A stretch of DNA of 64,000 nucleotides from Pyrinomonadaceae bacterium (GTDB taxonomy: Bacteria > Acidobacteriota > Blastocatellia > Pyrinomonadales > Pyrinomonadaceae): positions 1 to 64,000 of the forward strand of contig JAHCHG010000005.1 in NCBI GenBank assembly GCA_026129865.1, written 5' to 3'. The position numbers and the translations under genes are program-made. This document shows, piece after piece, positions 8,666 through 18,871 of this stretch (position 1 is the stretch's first letter; each line of letters starts with the position of its first letter). The notes beneath the pieces were generated by a model. It had not been told where the DNA came from and did no database searches. It saw only the letters and a list, made by a program, of their open reading frames with translations.

Positions 8666-11600
8666 ATGTTTAGATTTCAAAACGATAACAAAACACAATT
8701 GACCCCGAATTTTGAGGCGATCAGGATCAGCCTCGCTTCGCCGGATAAGATTCGTTCGTGGTCTCACGGGGAAGTCACCAAGCCTGAAACGATCAACTAC
8801 CGTACGTTCAAACCCGAACGCGACGGTTTGTTCTGCGCGAGAATTTTCGGTCCGGTTTCGGATTGGGAATGTTTGTGCGGAAAATACAAAAGAATGAAGC
8901 ACCGCGGCGTGATCTGCGACAAATGCGGTGTCGAGGTTACGCAGTCGAAGGTTCGACGCGAACGCCTCGGTCATATCGAGCTGGCAAGTCCGTGTTCGCA
9001 CGTCTGGTTCTTTAAGGGATTGCCTTCGCGAATCGGGCATCTTCTCGACATCACTCTGCGTGATCTTGAGAAGATCCTTTATTTCGAACTTTACATCGTC
9101 GTCGATCCGGGCGACGTTCCGGATCTGAAAGAAAAAGAACTTCTTACCGACGAACGCTATCGCGAGCTGATGCAGGAATACCCGCATCAATTCGTCGCGA
9201 AAATGGGCGCCGAGGCGATCAAAGAACTTCTGATGCAGATCGACGTCGAAGAGCTCGTTACCGAACTTCGACAGAAAATGCGCGAAGAAACTTCGCAGCA
9301 GAAAAAGTTGAAATTTTCCAAACGGTTGAAAGTTGCGAATTCATTTTTGAAATCGGGCAACAACACCGAATGGATGATCCTCGATGTAATTCCAGTAATT
9401 CCGCCGGAACTTCGTCCGCTGGTTCCGCTCGACGGCGGTCGTTTTGCGACGTCCGATCTGAACGATCTTTATCGCCGCGTCATCAACCGCAACAATCGTT
9501 TGAAAAAGCTGATGGAGCTTCACGCGCCGGAAGTTATCGTTCGAAACGAAAAACGCATGCTTCAGGAAGCTGTCGATGCTCTGTTCGATAACGGGCGCCG
9601 CGGTCGCGTTCTGCGCGGAGCGAACAATCGTCCGCTGAAATCGCTTTCGGGAACTTTGAAAGGAAAACAAGGACGTTTTCGTCAAAATCTTCTCGGAAAA
9701 CGTGTTGATTATTCAGGACGTTCGGTGATCGTCGTCGGTCCGGAATTGAAACTTCATCAATGCGGTTTGCCGAAGAAAATGGCTCTGGAACTTTTCAAGC
9801 CGTTTATTTACAACAAATTAGAAAAAGACGCACACGCCGCAACGATCAAGCAGGCGCGTGAGATGGTAGAACGGCAGGAACCGATCGTTTGGGATATTCT
9901 TGAAGAAGTTATCCGCGAGCATCCGGTTCTTTTGAACCGCGCGCCGACGCTTCACAGACTCGGAATTCAGGCATTTGAACCGGTTCTTGTTGAAGGTAAA
10001 GCGATCAAGATCCATCCGCTCGTTTGTACGGCATTTAACGCCGACTTTGACGGCGACCAGATGGCGGTTCATATTCCGCTTTCGGCAGAAGCGCAGATCG
10101 AAGCGACTGTTTTGATGCTCGCGTCAAACAATTTGCTCAGCCCGGCAAGCGGACAGCCGATCACGGTTCCTTCGCAGGATATCGTTTTGGGCTGCTATTA
10201 CCTGACGCTTGACCAGCCGGAAATGAAGGGCGAAGGCAAATATTTCAACTCGATGGAAGATGTGCTTCTTGCGGTCGATGCCAAAGCGGTCGACACTCAG
10301 GCGAAAATCAAACTTCGGTGGAAGGGCGATCTGATCGATCTGACACAGGAACATCATCCGCAGGATGTAATGCGCGCGACGGTTCGAAAGGACGTAAATC
10401 GTCTGATCGATACGACCGTCGGTCGTGTTCTTTTCAACGAACGTCTGCTTCGCGGCGGTCTTCCTTTCGTCAACGGAACGCTGAAAAAGAAAGGTTTGCA
10501 ATCGCTTGTAAGCTTTTTCCATCTTCGTCTGGGGCATGATCAAACCGTTGAATTGCTTGACGATCTGAAAAATACAGGTTTCCTTTACGCAACGAAATCG
10601 GGCGTTTCGATCGGCATTGACGACATGGTAACGCCGGCAAGCAAGCCGCAGATCATTGAAGACGCTCGAGCAGAGGTCGACAAACTCCAGCAGCAGTCGC
10701 GTGAAGGCGCGATGACGCAGCTCGAGCGCCAGAACAAAGTAACCGCGATCTGGTCGGACGTTACCGACCGCGTCGCAAAAGAAATGTTCAAGGCGATGCA
10801 CGAACGTGAAGACGAACGGCGCGAATTGAATCCGATCCTTGTCATGGCGGACTCAGGTGCTCGTGGTTCGGACGCACAGATCCGGCAGCTTGCCGGTATG
10901 CGCGGACTTATGGCGAAACCGTCGGGTGAAATTATCGAAACGCCGATCGTAGCGAATTTCCGCGAAGGTCTGAACGTTTTGCAGTATTTTATTTCGACTC
11001 ACGGTGCGCGAAAAGGTCTCGCCGATACGGCACTTAAAACGGCTGACTCGGGTTATCTTACACGCCGTCTCGTCGACGTTGCTCAGGACGTTATCGTTTC
11101 TGAAAACGATTGCGGAACGGTCAAAGGAATTTGGGCAGAAGCCATTATTCGAAACGGTGAAGAAGTCGAATCGCTCCGCGATCGAATCGTCGGCTGTACA
11201 TCGCTTGACGACATTATCGATCCGGTTGACGGAACTGTGATCGTTGAAGCCAACCGCGAGATCGATGAGGATCTCGCCGCACAGGTACAGCTTTCCGGTC
11301 TGCAGCGCGTCCGCATCCGCTCGCCATTGACGTGTGAAACACGTCGCGGCATCTGCGTAAAATGTTACGGACGTAATCTCGGAACCGGAAACACGGTCGA
11401 GATCGGCGAAGCGGTCGGTGTTATCGCCGCGCAGTCGATCGGTGAACCGGGAACGCAGCTGACGATGAGAACGTTCCACGTCGGCGGAACCGCGCGTCTC
11501 GAACAGGAAACGCAGCATACGGCGGCAATGAACGGAACGGTTAAATATCTCGGCGATCTTAAAGTAATTAAGAACCGTCAAGGCGAGCTGATCTCGATGA

Positions 11601-12961
11601 AACGCCAGGCTGAACTTGCTCTCGTCGACGAACGCGGACGCGAAGTCGCAAGGTATCAGGTGGTTTACGGCGCGCATGTTCATGTTAAGGACGGTCAGAA
11701 AGTTAAGGAAGACGATCTGCTTGTAACATGGGATCCGTTTACGTTCGCTATTCTTTCGGAAGTTTCCGGAACCGTTAAGTTCCAGGATCTAAAGGAAGGA
11801 AAAACGCTCGAGGAAGACATCGATAAGGTTTCGGGACAAAAACGTCTCGTGGTCAAGGATTCGGATGAGAAACATCAGCCGCGTCTTGAGATCCGCGACG
11901 GCAGCAAGGTTCTGAAAACGTATCAGATGCCGATCCGCGCCAACCTTCACGTCGAAGACGGACAGGAAGTTCAGGCGGGCGATATTATCGCGAAGATCCC
12001 GCGTGAAACGACCAAAACGAAAGACATCGTCGGCGGTTTGCCGCGTGTCGTTGAGCTTTTTGAAGCACGTCGTCCCGGCGAAACTGCTGTTATGTCCGAA
12101 ATTAACGGAACGGTTAAATTTGGTCCGATCGCGAAAGGTAAACGCAAACTCATCATCATCGGCGACGATGGCGCTGAGCGCGAATACGACATTCCGCGCG
12201 GAACTCATATCAACGTTCAGGAAGGCGACCGCGTCAAAGCGGGTGAACCGCTGATGGACGGACCGCTCAACCCGCACGATATTTTGCGAGTTCTCGGTAT
12301 GGAAGCTCTGCAGGAATATCTAGTCAACGAAATTCAGGAAGTCTATCGTTTGCAGGGCGTTAACATCAACGATAAACACATCGAATGTATCGTCCGGCAG
12401 ATGCTTCGCTGGGTTAAGATCAAAGAAGTCGGCGACAGCGATTTCCTATTGGAAGAACAGGTCGATCGTTTCCGCTATGAAGACGAGAACCGGCGCGTTC
12501 GCGAAGAAGGCGGCGAACCGGCAAGCGCGGAACCGCTCTTGCTTGGAATCACGAAAGCATCGCTTTCTACCGATTCGTTCATTTCGGCAGCGAGTTTCCA
12601 GGAAACCACGCGTGTTTTGACGGAAGCGGCAATTTCCGGACGAATCGACTATCTACGCGGATTGAAGGAAAACGTCATTATGGGTCGTTTGATCCCGGCG
12701 GGAACTGGTATGAAATATTACCGCAACGTCAAGATCGATCATGATCCGACCGTTAACAAGCGGGATGAAGAAGAGATGGAAGAATATGCCGCGATGACCG
12801 AAGGTTTGAACCTCGGTTCTCCGGCGGACGTTCCGGGTGTTGAATCCGAACCGGAGGTTGAAGAAACCGACGATGAGGAGATCGACGATCTCGATCTTGA
12901 TCTAGAAGAAGAAACGGTGGAACTCGACGATTCTTCCGATGACGATGACGACGATTTTTAA
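8666..12961 (+). CDS. rpoC: DNA-directed RNA polymerase subunit beta'
   Basis: 1431 residues, similar to E. coli (1407). It carries the N-terminal zinc site (CLCGKY...CDKCG), the magnesium-binding catalytic motif NADFDGDQM, the trigger-loop region and the second zinc site ([13 protein letters not shown]). The ATG at 8666 is preferred over an upstream TTG at 8645 because GGAGAG lies just before it. The last 50 residues are very acidic and end in six Asp and a Phe, a lineage-specific tail with no known role. Confidence 0.97.
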   Translation: MFRFQNDNKTQLTPNFEAIRISLASPDKIRSWSHGEVTKPETINYRTFKPERDGLFCARIFGPVSDWECLCGKYKRMKHRGVICDKCGVEVTQSKVRRERLGHIELASPCSHVWFFKGLPSRIGHLLDITLRDLEKILYFELYIVVDPGDVPDLKEKELLTDERYRELMQEYPHQFVAKMGAEAIKELLMQIDVEELVTELRQKMREETSQQKKLKFSKRLKVANSFLKSGNNTEWMILDVIPVIPPELRPLVPLDGGRFATSDLNDLYRRVINRNNRLKKLMELHAPEVIVRNEKRMLQEAVDALFDNGRRGRVLRGANNRPLKSLSGTLKGKQGRFRQNLLGKRVDYSGRSVIVVGPELKLHQCGLPKKMALELFKPFIYNKLEKDAHAATIKQAREMVERQEPIVWDILEEVIREHPVLLNRAPTLHRLGIQAFEPVLVEGKAIKIHPLVCTAFNADFDGDQMAVHIPLSAEAQIEATVLMLASNNLLSPASGQPITVPSQDIVLGCYYLTLDQPEMKGEGKYFNSMEDVLLAVDAKAVDTQAKIKLRWKGDLIDLTQEHHPQDVMRATVRKDVNRLIDTTVGRVLFNERLLRGGLPFVNGTLKKKGLQSLVSFFHLRLGHDQTVELLDDLKNTGFLYATKSGVSIGIDDMVTPASKPQIIEDARAEVDKLQQQSREGAMTQLERQNKVTAIWSDVTDRVAKEMFKAMHEREDERRELNPILVMADSGARGSDAQIRQLAGMRGLMAKPSGEIIETPIVANFREGLNVLQYFISTHGARKGLADTALKTADSGYLTRRLVDVAQDVIVSENDCGTVKGIWAEAIIRNGEEVESLRDRIVGCTSLDDIIDPVDGTVIVEANREIDEDLAAQVQLSGLQRVRIRSPLTCETRRGICVKCYGRNLGTGNTVEIGEAVGVIAAQSIGEPGTQLTMRTFHVGGTARLEQETQHTAAMNGTVKYLGDLKVIKNRQGELISMKRQAELALVDERGREVARYQVVYGAHVHVKDGQKVKEDDLLVTWDPFTFAILSEVSGTVKFQDLKEGKTLEEDIDKVSGQKRLVVKDSDEKHQPRLEIRDGSKVLKTYQMPIRANLHVEDGQEVQAGDIIAKIPRETTKTKDIVGGLPRVVELFEARRPGETAVMSEINGTVKFGPIAKGKRKLIIIGDDGAEREYDIPRGTHINVQEGDRVKAGEPLMDGPLNPHDILRVLGMEALQEYLVNEIQEVYRLQGVNINDKHIECIVRQMLRWVKIKEVGDSDFLLEEQVDRFRYEDENRRVREEGGEPASAEPLLLGITKASLSTDSFISAASFQETTRVLTEAAISGRIDYLRGLKENVIMGRLIPAGTGMKYYRNVKIDHDPTVNKRDEEEMEEYAAMTEGLNLGSPADVPGVESEPEVEETDDEEIDDLDLDLEEETVELDDSSDDDDDDF

Positions 12962-12987
12962 TAATTCGTCGTTTTAGATGATCAATT

Positions 12988-13032
12988 AAAAAAGGGCTGA
13001 AAGCATCAAAACTTTCAGCCCTTTTTCTTTTT
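12988..13032 (+). terminator. Terminator after rpoC, probably bidirectional
   Basis: A 13-bp perfect stem (AAAGGGCTGAAAG with CTTTCAGCCCTTT) is followed by T-rich sequence on + and preceded by an A-run that serves as a T-tract on -. It ends the rpoBC transcript and probably also the convergent peptidase gene. Confidence 0.9.
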
Positions 13033-13044
13033 CAGATCAAACAT

Positions 13045-15066
13045 TTACCAGATATTGCAAATATCTTTTCGGACCATCGGATGATCTTGTTTGCAGCTGA
13101 ACGCCGCGGCGAATTGCGGCATATTCGAAAGAGGTCCGTTCACCCGCCATTTCGGAAGCGAGTGCGAGTTCGTTTCCACCTGCAGACGCTCGGCTTCAGG
13201 CGTGTATTTTCCAGCCCAGACCTGCGCCCAACCGAGGAAAAATCGCTGTTCCGGCGTAAATCCGTCGATGTTTGCCGGACGCGGCTTTCCTTCCAACGAT
13301 TTCTTGAACGCCTCGTAAGCGACGGTCAAACCGGCGAAATCTCCTATATTTTCGCCAAGCGTGAGTTTTCCGTTAATAAATAATCCGGGCTGAACTTCGT
13401 AACCGTTAAACTGCTCCACGACGCACGCGGCGCGTTCTTCAAATTTCTTGCGGTCTTCCGGCGTCCACCACATTTTCAAATTTCCATCAGCGTCGAAACG
13501 GCTGCCTGAATCGTCGAAACCGTGCGAGATCTCGTGTCCGATGACACCGCCGATCGCGCCGTAATTGATCGCGTCGTCCGCTTCGTTGTTAAAAAACGGC
13601 GGCTGTAGAATTCCGGCAGGGAAGGTAATATCGTTATTTGTTCCGGAATAAGAGGCATTAACGGTAGGCGGCGAAAAGTTCCAACGCGTGCGATCGACCG
13701 GATTGTTGATGTCGGCAAGATTTCGCTTGATCTGAAATTCGCGCGACCGCAGAATATTGTCGCCGTACGAACCTCTTTCGATCGTCAAACCTTTATAACC
13801 GCGCAGCTTATCGGTCGAACCGATCTTTCGTTTGAACGTCGAGAGTTTTTTCTGAGCTTCGACCTTTGTTGCATCGCTCATCCAGTCAAGCGCGGAAATT
13901 CGGTCCTTCATTGCGGCAAGAAGGTTGTCGATCAGCTCGTTCATTCGCGCACGGGCTTCCGGCTTGAACGCGCGCTTAATATATTCCTCGCCGAGCGCTT
14001 CGCCGAGATTGCTGTCCGTCGCCTGAACGCAGGTCTTCCACCGCGGCTGTCTTTCTTTGGCGCCGCTTAAATATTTGCCGAAAAAATTAAAGTTTTCGTC
14101 GGCAAACTTTTTCGGAAGCGCGGACGCAGTCGAATTGACCGTCATAAACCGGAGATAAGTTTTCCAATCGTCGGTCGAAACTTCTTTCAGCAAAACGTTT
14201 ACGGCTTTGAAAAAATCAGGCTGACCGATGTTAAATTCCGTCGTCGCAGGAACGCCGCGCGCCGACATGTAGTTTGTCCAATTAAATTCCGGCGTCAATT
14301 TCTCAGCTTCGGCGACCGACACTTTCTTGTAGCGATTATCGGGATTTCGCATATCAACCTGTGCAAGCGAAACGTTTGCAAGCCGCGTTTGGATCTCCAT
14401 CACGGTCTTTGCATTTGCGGCTGCCGATTCGGGTTTGTCGCCGAGATGTCGGAACATATTTGTCATATATTCCATAAATTTCTTGCGAGTTTCCGTCGAT
14501 TTTTCGTCAGTTTTGGTGTAATAATCGCGATTTGGAAGCGATAAACCGCCCTGTCCGGCGTTAACGATGACCATCGACGAATTTTTAAGATCCGATCCGC
14601 CGCTGAATCCGAAAATTGCCGGAATTCCCGCATTATGCATCGCAGCGATCTGGCGCAGCAGATCCTGATTTGTCTTGATCTTTCCAATGCCGTCCAAAAG
14701 TCGTTTGATAGGTTTGATTCGTCGCTTTTCGATCGCCGCTTCGTCCATGCATGACGAGTAAAAGTCGCCGATCAACTGCGAGTCGCTTCCCGACGGTGCT
14801 TTTTTCTTTGCGGCATCGTCCAAAATTTCCCGCAGGATCGCGTTATTGTTATCGCCTAGAATATTAAATGTTCCCCAACGCGATTCCGTACCCGGAATTT
14901 CCGTATTTTTTAACCAGGTTCCGTTAGCAAACTGGAAAAAATCCGTACAAGCTTTCACCGACCGATCCATCCGCGTGAGATCGAAACCATTGTTTTGCGC
15001 GCGTGCCGATAGCGACGCAGCTGAAATAATGAAAGCGAAGATGATCGCATACTTAAATTTTGACAT
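13045..15066 (-). CDS. M13 family zinc metallopeptidase (neprilysin/PepO type)
   Basis: 673 residues with an N-terminal signal peptide ending near ARAQ, so exported. The zinc site HEISH (in VIGHEISHGFDD), the third ligand region LGENIGDFAGL and the substrate-binding NASYS are present, and the chain ends with the family's typical C-terminal Trp (CNIW). Start 15066 is set by GGAGAG seven bases upstream; an extension to 15132 would add 22 residues before the signal peptide. M13 enzymes cleave small peptides, but the natural substrate is unknown. It faces rpoC and stands alone. Confidence 0.93.
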   Translation of the reverse strand: MSKFKYAIIFAFIISAASLSARAQNNGFDLTRMDRSVKACTDFFQFANGTWLKNTEIPGTESRWGTFNILGDNNNAILREILDDAAKKKAPSGSDSQLIGDFYSSCMDEAAIEKRRIKPIKRLLDGIGKIKTNQDLLRQIAAMHNAGIPAIFGFSGGSDLKNSSMVIVNAGQGGLSLPNRDYYTKTDEKSTETRKKFMEYMTNMFRHLGDKPESAAANAKTVMEIQTRLANVSLAQVDMRNPDNRYKKVSVAEAEKLTPEFNWTNYMSARGVPATTEFNIGQPDFFKAVNVLLKEVSTDDWKTYLRFMTVNSTASALPKKFADENFNFFGKYLSGAKERQPRWKTCVQATDSNLGEALGEEYIKRAFKPEARARMNELIDNLLAAMKDRISALDWMSDATKVEAQKKLSTFKRKIGSTDKLRGYKGLTIERGSYGDNILRSREFQIKRNLADINNPVDRTRWNFSPPTVNASYSGTNNDITFPAGILQPPFFNNEADDAINYGAIGGVIGHEISHGFDDSGSRFDADGNLKMWWTPEDRKKFEERAACVVEQFNGYEVQPGLFINGKLTLGENIGDFAGLTVAYEAFKKSLEGKPRPANIDGFTPEQRFFLGWAQVWAGKYTPEAERLQVETNSHSLPKWRVNGPLSNMPQFAAAFSCKQDHPMVRKDICNIW

Positions 15067-15142
15067 TTTGTCTCTCCGAATGATTAGAATGTTCGATGAT
15101 TGAAATACGGGACGGCACAGCGAAGGTTTCATTCGAGAAGAT

Positions 15143-16006
15143 TTAGTTTTCGCCGGACGACGGTTTCTTGAAGTTATAGCGAAGTAAAATGCGCATCGGC
15201 AGCTGTTTTCCCGATCGCGAACCGGGTCTCCAGTTCATTTCGCGAACCGCGCGATCAACGGCTTCATCGAGCCCGAAACCAGCCCATCGATCGATCGCGG
15301 TTCGAACAACTTTACCGTTTTCGTCGATATCGGCGAAAATATCAACCGTTGCCTCGATGCTGTAAAGAAACGCGTGAGAGCTGTATTTCGGCGAAATTCG
15401 CTTGTAGGGAAGCGGCGGCTTTGTAGTTTGATCTTCGAATGACGAAAATTCAGGAAAACCGTTGTGCGAAATATTTGAATCGTGAGTTTCTTCGGTATTC
15501 AGTAGCGATGCGGCGATGCTGTCTGACTCTGCACGGATATTTTCGACCAGAAGTTTTACCGAATCTTCAGCCGAGACCGCTTTTCCGCTGACCAATCGCC
15601 AATCGACCAAATTACCGGTTCGAGCAGAAATTACAAACACTCCCGCAAAACTTTCAAAATGATCTTTGAGTTCAAATGAAGAACGACGCAAAGTTTCGCC
15701 GCGGATCATGATCATATAGTCGCAGCCAACCGCCGCCGCGGCGTTCCGCGATTGCTCGGTTGAAAGATTAAACGGCTCGGCAAATCTAAATGAACTGAAT
15801 GCCGCAGAGGAAAGATCCGGATCGAGTAATTTGAAACGACGCGCGAGCCGTTCCCTCAGTTGAACCGCAGCTTTTGAAGAAATCTCGTTCTTTTGCGGTT
15901 CAATCACTGAAACGCGCTGCGAGAATACTGTTGATACGACAAAAACCAACGCAAAAAGCACTGCAGACCATCTCGGCAAATTTTGAAACTTTGCCACCGT
16001 AGTCAT
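15143..16006 (-). CDS. Exported TonB C-terminal-domain protein
   Basis: 287 residues. An N-terminal hydrophobic segment (residues 14-29) looks like a signal peptide. Residues about 30-180 form a region of unknown function. The last 90 residues match the TonB C-terminal fold (IEATVDIFADIDENGKV, then AVDRAVREMNWRPG). There is no proline-rich spacer as in classical TonB, so it is more likely a stand-alone periplasmic protein than an energy transducer. It starts directly at the stop of the HD gene, so the two form an operon. Confidence 0.7.
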   Translation of the reverse strand: MTTVAKFQNLPRWSAVLFALVFVVSTVFSQRVSVIEPQKNEISSKAAVQLRERLARRFKLLDPDLSSAAFSSFRFAEPFNLSTEQSRNAAAAVGCDYMIMIRGETLRRSSFELKDHFESFAGVFVISARTGNLVDWRLVSGKAVSAEDSVKLLVENIRAESDSIAASLLNTEETHDSNISHNGFPEFSSFEDQTTKPPLPYKRISPKYSSHAFLYSIEATVDIFADIDENGKVVRTAIDRWAGFGLDEAVDRAVREMNWRPGSRSGKQLPMRILLRYNFKKPSSGEN

Positions 16007-17320
16007 TTACGCCTGCCCTTCAAACGGGACTGCGCGCTCCGTTCGGTGATAGATCTCGGCGATCTCGTCGCGAAGTTCGTGCGGGAAACAGACACGGTGT
16101 ATTTGATAAGCTTTCTGCAGCCCGCGCACGGCGGCGCTCACTTCGGAGATCTCGCGGATCTGCGGCGACGAATAGCCTTCTTCAACGTAAATAAGCTTTT
16201 TCGGATCCGCAATTTCCTTTGAGTAAAAATAATACGGAACGTCGCCGGAATGATCCTCGACGAAATAATATTCGGGATCGAACCCGCGGCTTTCAACTAA
16301 ATTTCGGGCACGAACAAGGAACTCGTTTCTAAGATCGGGCGCCATGTCGAGATCGAAGATCTTAAAAAGTCTGCGATTTAAGAAACGATTTGAAAGGTCC
16401 GATAAAACCTTGTCTTCCGACCGCTGCCATTGCTTTATATGGAACATCACATCTGTATCGTCGATATCCAGATGTTCTTTGAGAGAAAGCTTCGCGCCCG
16501 AAAGTATCTTTTCAAACGGCGTTCCAAAGGCAAACCAAACTTCTTTTCCGTTCTGAAACAACGCGCTCGCGCGTCGCAGGATCGATCGAAGAATAGTTTC
16601 GGCAGACCGAAGCGTTCGGTGAAAATAGACCTGACGGAACATGTAATAACGCGCCTGCAGATAACCTTCGACCGCATAAATACCGCGCGCGGAGACGTAT
16701 AAGCGGTCGTTTGCTTCGTCGATCTCTAACGATTTAATTATCCATTCAAGATCGTAAACACCATATTTCGCGCCTGTCATCAGCGAATCGCGAAGCAAAT
16801 AATCCATTCGATCGATGTCAAGCTGTGATGAAACCAGCTGTCCGAGAGCCTTCGGCTCGAACTCACCGCGGATAATGTCGGCAACATTTTTCGGTAGATC
16901 AGGCGAAAATTCGCGCAGAACGCGTCCGACCTCGGTTTCATCTGATAGAACCGCTTCGATCGTGAAATTTTCGTGATGAAAATCCAAAATGGTTTCGATC
17001 ACATGCGAAAACGCGCCGTGTCCGATGTCGTGAAGAAGTGCGGCGCAGCGAACCGCGATTCGCGATTCGGGGGATATTTCATATTTAAGACCGAGTTTTG
17101 CAAGGATCCGCGTTGCCAGATGCAGCGCACCGAGACTGTGCGTAAATCGTGAATGCTCAGCGGATTGATACGCAAAATACGCTAACCCGAGCTGGCGAAT
17201 TCGCCGCAGCCGCTGAAATTCCGCCGTATCGATCAGGCGGATCAAAAGCTTTCCTTCCGCATCGTCAGCCTTGAGACGAATAATATTATGAACCGAATCG
17301 CGATATATCTTTTCTGACAC
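16007..17320 (-). CDS. HD-domain phosphohydrolase (dNTPase-like)
   Basis: 437 residues. Metal-binding HD residues are visible in order: FTHSLG, LLHDIGHGAFSH and LDIDRMDYLLRDS, the pattern of the SAMHD1/dGTPase-like branch. Such enzymes hydrolyse dNTPs or related nucleotides in the cytoplasm; the actual substrate is unknown. It lies first in a two-gene operon with the TonB-domain protein (no gap). The start ATG is 133 bases from the divergent TPR gene. Confidence 0.85.
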   Translation of the reverse strand: MSEKIYRDSVHNIIRLKADDAEGKLLIRLIDTAEFQRLRRIRQLGLAYFAYQSAEHSRFTHSLGALHLATRILAKLGLKYEISPESRIAVRCAALLHDIGHGAFSHVIETILDFHHENFTIEAVLSDETEVGRVLREFSPDLPKNVADIIRGEFEPKALGQLVSSQLDIDRMDYLLRDSLMTGAKYGVYDLEWIIKSLEIDEANDRLYVSARGIYAVEGYLQARYYMFRQVYFHRTLRSAETILRSILRRASALFQNGKEVWFAFGTPFEKILSGAKLSLKEHLDIDDTDVMFHIKQWQRSEDKVLSDLSNRFLNRRLFKIFDLDMAPDLRNEFLVRARNLVESRGFDPEYYFVEDHSGDVPYYFYSKEIADPKKLIYVEEGYSSPQIREISEVSAAVRGLQKAYQIHRVCFPHELRDEIAEIYHRTERAVPFEGQA

Positions 17321-17486
17321 TGCTTAGTCTCCCCGGATCGTTGGATCGTACTCCATTTTTTCGTTTTGGGCTTGTTTTATCAAGTTAAATTGTCCAAATT
17401 TCTTTGTAAATGCTTTGCGATGATATATAATCTGCTCACTGCAAATAATTTTAATGCCTATTTCTCTGATGTTTCTGGAGGACGAA

Positions 17487-18524
17487 ATGAATTCACTAGT
17501 TTTTAGGTTGAAGAAACCGTTAATAATGCTCGCTGTACTGTTTGCCGTAGGCTTTGCTGCGGACAATTTATACGCTCAACGAAGCGTGATCCAGGGATTT
17601 GTCTTTGATAAACAAAGAAATGCGCTACCTGATGTAGATGTTGAACTGCTCAACGAATATTATCAGGTTCGCGGTCGAACGCGTACCGACGGCGCCGGAC
17701 GTTACTCTTTTACACAACTTCCTGACGGTTACTATACGATCAGGGTTATGCCGTTTAGGTATGATCTTGAAGACGAGGAGCGACTAACGGAGATTCGAAC
17801 GATCGATGCGAGCGGTCGCGGCGGCGGCGTCGACTACAAGCCGGAAGATTTTTACCTTCAGCCGAAAAAAGGTGGTATCGCTGATTCCGAGATCGGTGTC
17901 ATTTTCGCTCAGGAAGTTCCAAACGGTGCGCGGGAAGCTTATAAACAAGCTTTAAAAGATCTGGAGCAAAAGCGAAATCAAGAGGGAATAGAGGGTTTAT
18001 TCAAAGCCACGCAGATCTTTCCTGAATATTACGATGCGCTCTACCGCCTTGGGAAAGAGCTGTATGTTGCCGGCAAATATGAACATGCCTGGCAGTTTCT
18101 TCTCAAATCGACAGAAATAAATCCGAAGAGCGGTCATGCCTTTTACTACCTTGGAAATTCGTTTCACAAGCTTGGAAAAGGTTATGAAAAAGTATCTGTT
18201 CGTGCGCTGACCGAAGCTTCCGTTCTGCTGCCTAATTCGATGCGCGTGTTTTATTCACTCGGTGTAGCCGAACGCGCTTTTGGTAAGTTTGAAGACGCAG
18301 AAAAGCATCTACAACAGGCGAAAAAGATGGCAAACAAGCCCCTTCCAGAAATTCAGAAAGAACTCGTTGAACTTTACGAAAAAGATCTGAAAGATTATGC
18401 AAAAGCGGCGGACGAACTTGAAGTTTATATGAAGTCCGGCAAAATGACCGAGGAAGAAAAGAAAAGCACGAAAGCGATCATTGACGGCATGCGTGAAAAG
18501 GCTAAGGCAAAAAGCAATTCCTGA
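17487..18524 (+). CDS. Exported carboxypeptidase-regulatory/TPR protein
   Basis: 345 residues. A signal peptide ends near LYAQ. Residues about 30-110 form a carboxypeptidase-regulatory-like beta domain (VIQGFVFDKQRNALPDVDV, GRYSFTQLPDGYY), and residues about 150-330 hold several TPR helices. This makes it a periplasmic or outer-membrane-associated scaffold; the partner is unknown. Start 17487 has GGAGGA seven bases upstream, while the frame is open to 17454 without support. Confidence 0.75.
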   Translation: MNSLVFRLKKPLIMLAVLFAVGFAADNLYAQRSVIQGFVFDKQRNALPDVDVELLNEYYQVRGRTRTDGAGRYSFTQLPDGYYTIRVMPFRYDLEDEERLTEIRTIDASGRGGGVDYKPEDFYLQPKKGGIADSEIGVIFAQEVPNGAREAYKQALKDLEQKRNQEGIEGLFKATQIFPEYYDALYRLGKELYVAGKYEHAWQFLLKSTEINPKSGHAFYYLGNSFHKLGKGYEKVSVRALTEASVLLPNSMRVFYSLGVAERAFGKFEDAEKHLQQAKKMANKPLPEIQKELVELYEKDLKDYAKAADELEVYMKSGKMTEEEKKSTKAIIDGMREKAKAKSNS

Positions 18525-18544
18525 TCATAGCTAATACCCTCTCT

Positions 18545-18584
18545 AAAAGGTACGGTGTTTCAGGACAACGTACCTTTTTCTTTT
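18545..18584 (+). terminator. Terminator after the TPR gene
   Basis: A 10-bp stem (AAAAGGTACG with CGTACCTTTT) is followed by TTCTTTT, 20 bases after the stop codon. The rest of the 347-base gap to 18,806 is AT-rich and shows no gene. Confidence 0.85.
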
Positions 18585-18805
18585 GTATATTGATTTTGTA
18601 GTTATCCGCTTGCAGACGCTGGGCTATGATTATTTAGGATTGAATGGATATTTTGACCGGAACTGCAGAATCAATGGTTTTTATATGAAATGCTTAGAAT
18701 AAGATTTATAACCTCGTTGATCGTACGGCTGACCGCTCACACGTGATTTCTGACCGCTAAGTAGGGCTTCTGCCGTCATTTTATCTGTTGAAAAGTTTAA
18801 CCGGT

Positions 18806-18854
18806 AAAGCAAAAAGAAAAGCCCGTCCGAAGACGAGCCTTTCTTTTTGCTTTA
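18806..18854 (-). terminator. Terminator of the TonB-dependent receptor gene
   Basis: On the minus strand a GC stem (GCTCGTC/GACGGGC) closes a TTCG tetraloop and is flanked by long complementary A- and T-rich arms, so it should work in both directions. It lies 18 bases after the receptor stop codon. Confidence 0.9.
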
Positions 18855-18871
18855 ACTAATTCTGTAAAGAA

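Noticed and set aside
10124..11683. Long open frames (225 and 276 codons) antisense to rpoC
   Set aside because: They lie entirely opposite the conserved rpoC sequence, have no ribosome-binding sites and have compositions typical of shadow frames.
18600..18800. Small gene or RNA between the two terminators at 18.5 and 18.8 kb
   Set aside because: No start with a ribosome-binding site, no stable fold and no promoter pair could be supported.
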